Part shown: one piece after another, positions 40,504-47,053 of the stretch
How the letters are laid out: every line of letters starts with the position of its first letter
Position numbering within the stretch: position 1 is the stretch's first letter
NCBI GenBank assembly: GCA_041390825.1
Contig: JAWKPF010000033.1
Coordinates: forward strand, 1 to 47,053
Direction of reading: 5' to 3'
DNA from: Thermomicrobiales bacterium
GTDB lineage: Bacteria; Chloroflexota; Chloroflexia; Thermomicrobiales; UBA6265
DNA length: 47,053 nucleotides
Notes under the pieces: generated by a model
Seen by the model: the letters and a program-made list of their open reading frames with translations, nothing else
What the model was told of the DNA's origin: nothing
Database searches by the model: none
Position numbers and translations under genes: made by a program

Positions 40504-41694
40504 ATGAACCAGACAGACTCCGGATACTTGCTTGGTGATCGGATCGAAGGCACGATCGAACGGATCGTACCGGGCGGACTCGGGCTACTGCGTGGACCGC
40601 GTGGTGTGGTGTTTGTCGAGCGCTCGGCGCCTGGCGACCGGCTCCAGGTCGAAATCGACGAGATGCGATCTGGTGTCGCGCGCGGTTCGATTGTCAGAAT
40701 TCTCGAGCCCGGACCTGCACGCATCGAAGCTCCCTGCCCCTGGTACGGCAGGTGCGGCGGCTGTGACTTCCAGCATCTCGAATACCGGGCGCAGGTCGAG
40801 GCCAAACGCCAAATGCTGCTCGATGCCCTTGTCCGGATCGGAGGATTCGATCTGCTGCCGGAGGTCGAAATCTTCGCGGCTTCTCATCCCTTTGGCTCCC
40901 GGGCTCGGATCGAGCTGCACACCGACCAGGAGCAGCGCACCATCGGGTTCTTCGAGCGAAGGTCGAGCAGCATCGTGCCTGTGGATCGATGCCTGGTCAG
41001 CAGACCAGAGCTCAACTCTGCGGTGGATGTCCTGCGGCGCAGCACGCGTCCGTATCCGGCGTCGATCAGCCTGGCGAGCGGGAACGGGGTGGTTCGCAGC
41101 GCGCCGGCGTTTCCTCCGATCGATGGAGGCGCCTTCTGGCTGCGAATTGCGGAACATGAGTACCTGGTCGACCCAGGGTCGTTCTTCCAGTCCTCGCTCG
41201 ACCTGTTGCCTGCGTTGATCGGGCGCGTCGTGGGAACCGACGAGCCAGGTGGAGAAGTCGCCTGGGATCTCTTCTGCGGGGCGGGGCTCTTTTCGTTTCC
41301 CCTTGCAGCACGATTTCACAAGGTGGTCGGCGTCGACTCCGACGCGAGGACCATTCGCAGCGCGGTGAAAGGCGCTGAGCGGAACGGCATCGGAAACACC
41401 GTATTCATTGCGGCAGATTCGCTCGATTGGATCTCAGGGCGCAAGCAACGAGACTTCCGACCCGACCTCATCGTGGTGGACCCGCCCAGATCTGGATTGG
41501 GAGCCCGCCTGGCGGACCGGTTGTCGAACGTCGAAGTCCGTCGATTGATCTATGTGTCCTGCGATCCGGCGACGCTGGCGCGCGACCTCAAGCGGCTTGC
41601 GAAATCGTCATACCGAGTCGTCGACATAGCCATCTTCGATCTCTTTCCACAGACCCACCACGTCGAAACCGTCGTGCGCCTGGAACACCGTTAG
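40504..41694 (+). CDS. 23S rRNA (uracil-5-)-methyltransferase, RlmD/TrmA family
   Basis: The protein has 396 residues. An N-terminal TRAM domain (about 1-65) is followed by the [4Fe-4S] motif CPWYGRCGGC. A SAM-dependent methyltransferase domain comes next, with WDLFCGAGLFSFPLAARF and the catalytic Cys in YVSCDPATLARD. The family methylates uracil at C5 in 23S rRNA (RlmD/RlmC) or tRNA. The exact target cannot be fixed from sequence. The ATG at 40504 gives MNQTDSGYLLGD; the open frame upstream runs into hisG antisense and is rejected. Confidence 0.92.
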   Translation: MNQTDSGYLLGDRIEGTIERIVPGGLGLLRGPRGVVFVERSAPGDRLQVEIDEMRSGVARGSIVRILEPGPARIEAPCPWYGRCGGCDFQHLEYRAQVEAKRQMLLDALVRIGGFDLLPEVEIFAASHPFGSRARIELHTDQEQRTIGFFERRSSSIVPVDRCLVSRPELNSAVDVLRRSTRPYPASISLASGNGVVRSAPAFPPIDGGAFWLRIAEHEYLVDPGSFFQSSLDLLPALIGRVVGTDEPGGEVAWDLFCGAGLFSFPLAARFHKVVGVDSDARTIRSAVKGAERNGIGNTVFIAADSLDWISGRKQRDFRPDLIVVDPPRSGLGARLADRLSNVEVRRLIYVSCDPATLARDLKRLAKSSYRVVDIAIFDLFPQTHHVETVVRLEHR

Positions 41695-41840
41695 GAGCGG
41701 CGCGCGTGCGCGGCCTGCTGTCGTCCACCGGGGGCCCGATGCGGTCAAGTTCGCAGAGAACCGCATAGTCGCTGCCTGGGTCCGGTATTCTTCGCTGCGG
41801 AATCGATCCTTCTGGCTCCTAGGTGAAACGAGCGAAATGC

Positions 41841-43898
41841 ATGAGCAACACCGGAAACCGCCCGGGCGGAATCCTGATCGTCGGCGATTCGACAGTCGAT
41901 TGGTGTATTGCTGAACCTGGCGGCGACCGGCATGGCGCCATCGAGGCACGCTATCTCTGGTCGATGACCGAGGGGCCCGGGCTCTCGCATGTTCCTGGTG
42001 GCGCGGCGCTCAGCCTCGAGGTGTTGAGCGCGACGGCTGCGCTCGCGCCGAACCCCATGCGCGTCGTTGGTCCCGTGATTCCACCGGAAATCGGCGACGA
42101 TCCGTCGTCTTTGGAGATCACACGATCATTCTCATCCTGGGCTCTCCGGCCGCGCACCACGGGCGGCAAAGAGCTCGTGTGGCGGATGGACCGGTTCATT
42201 GGGCTGCATCCAGCCTCGGTGCATCCATCCGCGCTCGACGTTCAGGCAGATGACATGCGTCCCGGCGCCATCCTCATCGAGGACGGCAATCTGCATTTTC
42301 GCAATCGGGCAGATCTTTGGCCGAAGCAGATCGCGGACACGAGCGTACAGATCGTCATCCGTCAGACCGGGGGACTCGGCAGCGGAGCCCTCTATTCACA
42401 CCTGGTCGAGCATGCCGCCGACCGAACCACGCTCGTTTGCACGGTGGGAGATTTGCGCAAGGAGGGCGCGCCCATTGGTCAGCCCCTCTCCTGGGAGCGC
42501 ACTGCCCAGGACGTAGTGGCCGCGGTTCGGATGAGAGACGATCTCCTTTCGGTTCGCAGAGTCGTCGTCAGTTTGTTTGCCTCGGGCGCTGTCGTGGTCG
42601 ATCGAGATGGGCCAGATCTCCTCATCTATGACCCTCAGTATCAGGAAGGGGATTGGGAGCGATCGCGACCCGGGCAGCAGTTCGGCACCGGAACCGTGCT
42701 CCTGGAAACGCTGGCCTGGGAGCTTGCCCAGCACGGCGCCAACACCGATATTCGAGGGGCTGTTGTCAGCGGAATCGAGTCCGGGCGAGTGCTGCACGAT
42801 CTCGGATTCGAGGCTGCGCCAAGCCAAGCGGGAACGCAGATCTCGTTTCCGATTCAACGAGTCGCAGAGTCGATCTTCGGCGGAGCGGACCCCGAAAGCG
42901 ACATCCAGTCTGTGCCCATCTCGGACGACGCGAGCTGGCGGATCTTCGATGCAACCGCCGCGGGCAGCTTTCGCGAAGCTGCCGAGCAGATTGCCAGGTT
43001 TGGAGTCAATCGGGTCGCCAATGAGATTCCGCTAGAGACAATGGGGCACTGGTCGTCGGTCGACCGCATCGAGATCGAGAGCATGCGGAGCGTGCGAAAT
43101 ATCATCTCCGAATATCTCGCCAGTCCAGGCCGACCGCGGCCGCTCAACCTCGCGGTCTTTGGTCCTCCAGGCTCAGGGAAGTCTTTCGCCATCAAGCAGA
43201 TGGCGTCGGTGATCGCTCCGGAACGCAACCGGCTCGGTTCGCTGGAGTTCAACCTGTCTCAGTTCCAGAGCGCAATGGATCTGCCCAATGCATTCCAGCA
43301 GGTGCGGGACCTTCGCTTGCGCGAGTATCTGCCGCTCGTCTTCTGGGACGAATTCGACAGCGCGTTGGATGGGCGGGAGCTTGGCTGGCTCGTGAGTTTC
43401 CTCGCGCCAATGCAAGACGGCGCCTTTACCCAGGATGGGATCGTACGGCCGATCGGACCGGCGATTTTCATCTTCGCCGGTGGCACGCATGCCACGATGG
43501 AATCGTTCAAGAACCGTGCGCTCGAGCTTCCGGGAGCCAAAGCAACCGACTTCCTGAGCCGCCTGCGTGGGTTCGTGAACGTGCTCGGACCAAATCCAGA
43601 CGCTCCCGATGATCGGACTTTCCCCCTTCGCCGGGCCATTCTGCTCAGGGCCGTGCTCCAGCGCAACGCGCCACAGATCTTCGATGGCGACGAAATGCGC
43701 ATCGACGATTCACTTCTGGCTGCCTTCCTCGATGTGCCGCAGTATCTTCATGGCTCGCGCTCCATGGAAGCGATCGTCGAAATGAGCGCGCTTTCACGCA
43801 AGTTGACATTCGAGCGGTCTACGCTGCCTGCAGTGCATCAGCTTGCGCTCCATGTCGATGCGGATGCATTCATGTCGATTGTGGAACGATCCGCATAG
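41841..43898 (+). CDS. PfkB-like domain fused to AAA+ ATPase
   Basis: This 685-residue protein has two recognisable halves. Residues 1-330 resemble a ribokinase/PfkB fold: ILIVGDSTVDW at the start, VPGGAALSLEVL, then RRVVVSLFASGAVVVD and FGTGTVLLETLAWELA (281-296). At that last site PfkB kinases have GAGD with the catalytic Asp, and here it is GTGT, so kinase activity is doubtful. After a linker (about 380-430, containing VDRIEIESMRSVRNIISEYL) comes an AAA+-like domain. It has Walker A GPPGSGKS (441-448), Walker B LVFWDEFD (499-506) and a sensor-like FIFAGGTHAT. No membrane segment is present. Similar AAA domains occur next to RyR-type domains in other bacteria, from memory. comM follows 30 bases on. 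The function is not known. Confidence 0.75.
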   Translation: MSNTGNRPGGILIVGDSTVDWCIAEPGGDRHGAIEARYLWSMTEGPGLSHVPGGAALSLEVLSATAALAPNPMRVVGPVIPPEIGDDPSSLEITRSFSSWALRPRTTGGKELVWRMDRFIGLHPASVHPSALDVQADDMRPGAILIEDGNLHFRNRADLWPKQIADTSVQIVIRQTGGLGSGALYSHLVEHAADRTTLVCTVGDLRKEGAPIGQPLSWERTAQDVVAAVRMRDDLLSVRRVVVSLFASGAVVVDRDGPDLLIYDPQYQEGDWERSRPGQQFGTGTVLLETLAWELAQHGANTDIRGAVVSGIESGRVLHDLGFEAAPSQAGTQISFPIQRVAESIFGGADPESDIQSVPISDDASWRIFDATAAGSFREAAEQIARFGVNRVANEIPLETMGHWSSVDRIEIESMRSVRNIISEYLASPGRPRPLNLAVFGPPGSGKSFAIKQMASVIAPERNRLGSLEFNLSQFQSAMDLPNAFQQVRDLRLREYLPLVFWDEFDSALDGRELGWLVSFLAPMQDGAFTQDGIVRPIGPAIFIFAGGTHATMESFKNRALELPGAKATDFLSRLRGFVNVLGPNPDAPDDRTFPLRRAILLRAVLQRNAPQIFDGDEMRIDDSLLAAFLDVPQYLHGSRSMEAIVEMSALSRKLTFERSTLPAVHQLALHVDADAFMSIVERSA

Positions 43899-43928
43899 TC
43901 AGTTGGTCAATGCCGAAGGGATACCCGC

Positions 43929-45449
43929 GTGCTTGCAAAGGTGAATAGTTGCGCCGTCGTGGGGCTCGACGGCGTGTTGGTCGAGGTCGAGGTCTATGTC
44001 GGCAGCGGGATACCCGGCATCATCATCGTCGGATTGCCCGATGCCGCTGTGCAGGAGAGCCGGGAACGGGTGCGGGCGGCCATTCGCAACAGTGGCGGCC
44101 GTGTACCCGGTGGGCATGTCACGGTCAATCTTGCTCCAGCCGATCTCAAGAAAGCAGGCCCAACCTACGACTTGCCGATCGCAGTTGGAATCCTGATCGC
44201 TTCACGTCAGATTCATGCCGACGTTGCCGATACGTTGATCGTCGGTGAGCTATCACTGGACGGGCATGTCCGGCACACACCCGGGATCATATCGATGATT
44301 TCGCTGGCGGCCGAACGGGGCTTGCGCCGAGCCATTGTTCCGGCGGACGATGCTCCCGAGGCAGCGTTGATCGGGGGCATCGACGTTATCGCAGTGCGCA
44401 CGTTGGCCGACGTCGTGAACTACCTGAATGGCGAACTGCCGATCGAGCCGTTTCGTCCTCAGGAGGGACTCTCGGACAGATCTGACACGTCGCGTTCCGA
44501 TTTCGCCGAGATTCGCGGACAAGAACACGTCAAGCGGGCACTCGAGATTGCCGCTGCCGGCGGCCACAACGTGCTCATGTCGGGTCCACCGGGGTCAGGC
44601 AAGACCATGCTGGCCCGGGCGATGCCGTCGATTCTGCCGCCAATCACTATCACTGAAGCGCTCGAGGTCACCAAGATCTACTCGGTACGGGGGTTGCTGC
44701 CACCCGAGACGCCATTGCTGCGCGAACGTCCTTTCCGGTCTCCACATCATGGAACGAGCAACGCCGGACTGATTGGTGGAGGGACATGGCCGAGACCAGG
44801 CGAGGTCAGTCTTGCGCACCGAGGCGTCTTGTTTCTGGACGAGCTCCCGGAGTTCATGTCGTCCACGCTCGAGATGCTGCGCCAACCGCTGGAAGACCGG
44901 CGAGTCAGTGTCGCCAGGGCATCGGGCACAGTCACGTTTCCCGCGAACTTCATGTTGATCGCGGCCATGAATCCGTGCCCATGTGGCTACTATGGCGATC
45001 CGGTGCGCGAATGCCGATGCGGAACCGCGCAGATTCAGCGCTATCAGAAGAAGATCAGCGGCCCGTTGCTCGATCGGATCGATATTCACGTCGAAGTACC
45101 GCGCGTCGAATACGACAAGTTGTCGTCTCGCCGCACCGGCGAAGCGTCTCCAGCCATTCAGGCTCGTGTCACTGAAGCACGGCAGCGGCAAGCGGATCGA
45201 TTGCATGCATCAGCTGCCCTCACCAACTCCGACATGAGCGCGCGCGAGCTCGAGCAGTTCGTGACGCTCGATGCGACGAGTGACGCCATGATGAGACACG
45301 CGGTTACCCAGCTCAGCCTCTCGCCGCGTTCCTATCATCGTGTCCTGAAGCTCGCGCGCACGATTGCCGATCTGGCCGGAGAACATGGGGTGTCAGCTCA
45401 GCATCTGGCAGAAGCGCTACAGTACCGTCCGAAGCAGAGTGTTGCATAG
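43929..45449 (+). CDS. comM: ComM/YifB-family Mg-chelatase-like AAA+ ATPase
   Basis: This 506-residue AAA+ protein helps integrate or branch-migrate recombining DNA during natural transformation in some bacteria. It has the N-terminal Lon-like domain (GLPDAAVQESRERVRAAIRNSG), Walker A GPPGSGKT, Walker B LFLDELPEF, the AMNPCPCGYYGD zinc-type segment and a C-terminal Mg_chelatase_C region. Start is the GTG at 43929. It follows the PfkB-AAA gene by 30 bases and could be co-transcribed. No other competence gene is in the window. Confidence 0.94.
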   Translation: MLAKVNSCAVVGLDGVLVEVEVYVGSGIPGIIIVGLPDAAVQESRERVRAAIRNSGGRVPGGHVTVNLAPADLKKAGPTYDLPIAVGILIASRQIHADVADTLIVGELSLDGHVRHTPGIISMISLAAERGLRRAIVPADDAPEAALIGGIDVIAVRTLADVVNYLNGELPIEPFRPQEGLSDRSDTSRSDFAEIRGQEHVKRALEIAAAGGHNVLMSGPPGSGKTMLARAMPSILPPITITEALEVTKIYSVRGLLPPETPLLRERPFRSPHHGTSNAGLIGGGTWPRPGEVSLAHRGVLFLDELPEFMSSTLEMLRQPLEDRRVSVARASGTVTFPANFMLIAAMNPCPCGYYGDPVRECRCGTAQIQRYQKKISGPLLDRIDIHVEVPRVEYDKLSSRRTGEASPAIQARVTEARQRQADRLHASAALTNSDMSARELEQFVTLDATSDAMMRHAVTQLSLSPRSYHRVLKLARTIADLAGEHGVSAQHLAEALQYRPKQSVA

Positions 45450-45488
45450 CAGATTGATTTCGCCCGAAGGCGAACCAGGTTCACACGC

Positions 45489-47053
45489 GTGACGAGCGTT
45501 GCTCAACCTCCAAGGTTTCTCACCTCTTTTCTCGGCCGCGATCGGGAGCGGGGTGAGCTTCGGGCGCTGTTCGCCGATCCGGCGGTCCGTCTCGTCAGCC
45601 TTGTCGGACCGGGCGGGGTCGGCAAGACACGCCTGGCGGCTGAGGTGTCGCCGGAGATTGCAGCCGACCTCGGGTTGCGCATCGGGTATGTCGCACTTTC
45701 CGCGCTGGGCAGCGAGGAGTCGGTCCTGCAGGCGGTTGGCCGCGCACTGAACGTCGCGGACCAGCCAGACCTGGGACTGCCGCGTGCCATCCGTGGGGCG
45801 CTCGAGCGCAATCCGACGCTGATCGTGCTCGACAACTTCGAGCATCTCCTGGATCAAGCTCTTGCCGTCGGTGAGCTACTGGCCGTTCCGTCGACTCGGG
45901 TGATCGTCACGAGCCGAGCGCCACTGGAAATCCGTGGCGAGCAAGTCTTTCCCATCTTGCCGTTCGGAGTGCCATCGACCACGGCACAGATGACGACGAG
46001 CGAGCTGCGAAAGCTGGATTCAGTACTCCTTTTCGAGGAGCGTGCCCGGGCGGTCCAGCACGATTTTCGGCTGAACGATGCCAATGCCGCCGCGGTCGCG
46101 GGCATCTGTATTCGGCTGGACGGGCTGCCGTTGGCGCTCGAGCTTGCCGCGGCGAGGAGCAGGATGCTGGCTCCCGGCGTGTTGCTTGCGCGGCTCGATC
46201 GCCCGCTGGAGGCGCTGGGATCGGGACCGCTCGATTCTCCCGACCGGCACCGATCGCTGCGCGCCGCGCTTGCATGGAGCTACGACCTGCTTTCGCCGAG
46301 CGAACAGGTCCTGTTTCGGCGGCTCGCTGTGCCGAGAGGAACCTTCGCGATCGCAGCAGTGGAAGCGCTCGCGGATGACCTGTCGGTCGATCCGCTGGAC
46401 GCGATTTCGTCGCTCGTGAGCAAGTCTCTGGTGCAGCCATCCAACATTCTCCGTGGTGACGGGGTTGAGTGGGTGCGATTCCAGCTGCTCGATACCGTTC
46501 GTGAGTTCGCGCTCGAGAAACTCGCCGCGAGCGACGACTTCGTTGCCAGCCACAACAGGTTCGCCGCGCATATTGTCGAGGTGGCACTGCAGGTGCCCGC
46601 TGAGTACCCAATGACTGCTGCCGGTGGCGACATGGCATTCGACATAACCGGAGTGGATCGGGCGCCTGCGCTGGCTGCGCTCGATTGGCTTCATCGCTCG
46701 GGACAACATGGTGAGCTTGTTCGAGCGGTGGCGGCGCTCGCTCCGCACTGGTTTGCGCGAGGGGCGCTGCGCGACGCTCATGCCTGTCTGGAAATCGCCT
46801 TGGCGCTTACCGCAGAAAGCGAATCAGCAGACTACGCGCGCGCAACGGTTGCGATGGGAATGGTCGCTATCCAGCAAGGGAAATTCGAGTACGGCGAGGC
46901 GCACCTGCTTGCCGGACTCGATTTGGCGAGGAAATCCGGCGCCGAGGAGTGGGTCGGACAGGCTAGTTTCAGTATGGGCGTCGTGGAGCAAGATCGAGGA
47001 CGTCCCGAGGCGGCGCTTCCGTTCTTCGAATCGGCGCGTGCGTCATTCCTCGC
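45489..47053 (+). CDS. NB-ARC/LuxR-type signal-transduction ATPase, cut by window edge
   Basis: The first 521 codons are visible and the frame is open to the right edge. It begins FLTSFLGRDRERGELRALF and then has Walker A GPGGVGKT (40-47), Walker B LIVLDNFEHLL (111-121), TSRAPLEIRGE and RLDGLPLALELAAAR. From about residue 400 the repeats resemble TPR units (AHACLEIALALTAESES, GEAHLLAGLDLARKSG). This is the layout of STAND-type ATPases, often with a C-terminal LuxR helix-turn-helix; that end is not in the window. Start is the GTG at 45489 with AACCAGG upstream. No N-terminal DNA-binding domain is present. Confidence 0.88.
   Translation, partial: MTSVAQPPRFLTSFLGRDRERGELRALFADPAVRLVSLVGPGGVGKTRLAAEVSPEIAADLGLRIGYVALSALGSEESVLQAVGRALNVADQPDLGLPRAIRGALERNPTLIVLDNFEHLLDQALAVGELLAVPSTRVIVTSRAPLEIRGEQVFPILPFGVPSTTAQMTTSELRKLDSVLLFEERARAVQHDFRLNDANAAAVAGICIRLDGLPLALELAAARSRMLAPGVLLARLDRPLEALGSGPLDSPDRHRSLRAALAWSYDLLSPSEQVLFRRLAVPRGTFAIAAVEALADDLSVDPLDAISSLVSKSLVQPSNILRGDGVEWVRFQLLDTVREFALEKLAASDDFVASHNRFAAHIVEVALQVPAEYPMTAAGGDMAFDITGVDRAPALAALDWLHRSGQHGELVRAVAALAPHWFARGALRDAHACLEIALALTAESESADYARATVAMGMVAIQQGKFEYGEAHLLAGLDLARKSGAEEWVGQASFSMGVVEQDRGRPEAALPFFESARASFL

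Noticed and set aside
41739..41766. Inverted repeat ATGCGGT/ACCGCAT after the RNA methyltransferase
   Set aside because: The 7-bp stem has a 14-base loop and no T-run. This is too weak for a terminator or operator call.
45459..45474. Hairpin TTCGCC/GGCGAA after comM
   Set aside because: The stem is only 6 bp and has no T-run, so it is not a convincing terminator.

Overview
This is a GC-rich bacterial window with dense gene packing, frequent GTG and TTG starts and many 4-nt ATGA overlaps. The gene set fits Chloroflexota, most likely a Thermomicrobia-like lineage. It includes a CO-dehydrogenase-type maturation cluster (CoxD/CoxE/XdhC/MocA), a flavin-type LLM oxidoreductase beside a TetR regulator, RqcH, a yceD-rpmF-fabH-fabG-accC-nusB-acpP-tatC run, and LuxR/NB-ARC-type ATPases at both edges. 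The taxonomic placement is inference from gene content, because no rRNA gene is present.

Left part (1-6.3 kb): the start of an ATPase-like gene leaves the left edge on the minus strand, followed by tRNA-Leu(CAA). On the plus strand come an aldehyde dehydrogenase and then coxD, coxE, a two-gene XdhC/CoxI pair and a MocA-type cytidylyltransferase. The last five form a molybdenum-hydroxylase maturation module with no hydroxylase structural genes in view. From 6.3 to 8.8 kb two divergent PLP-enzyme genes face away from each other: a class III aminotransferase and a D-cysteine desulfhydrase-like gene with a clear -1 frameshift.

Centre (8.8-31.8 kb): priA and def (plus), then gmk with a CBM9-like gene (minus), and rqcH (plus). 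A long minus-strand housekeeping block runs recG, rsmD, coaD, a DivIVA-like coiled-coil gene, a DUF3817 membrane protein, yceD, rpmF, fabH, fabG, accC, nusB, acpP, tatC. It couples fatty-acid synthesis with translation and replication-repair genes. rpmB and queG diverge from it. A PfkB kinase, a TetR-LLM pair and an MFS transporter follow.

Right part (31.9-47 kb): a HIT hydrolase, a two-gene exopolysaccharide remnant (an unusual polyprenyl-phosphate sugar transferase plus a short Wzz protein), and a compact minus-strand his operon in the order hisG, C, B, H, A, F, I, without hisD in view. Next come an RlmD/TrmA-type RNA methyltransferase, a PfkB-like/AAA+ fusion protein, ComM, and the first 521 codons of an NB-ARC/TPR ATPase that runs off the right edge.

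The least explained items are the PfkB-like/AAA+ fusion, the HisI protein with a changed metal site and a non-standard C-terminal half, and the sugar transferase that lacks half of its catalytic Asp-Glu dyad. No CRISPR array, insertion sequence or prophage was seen, and no stretch above 300 bases lacks a gene.
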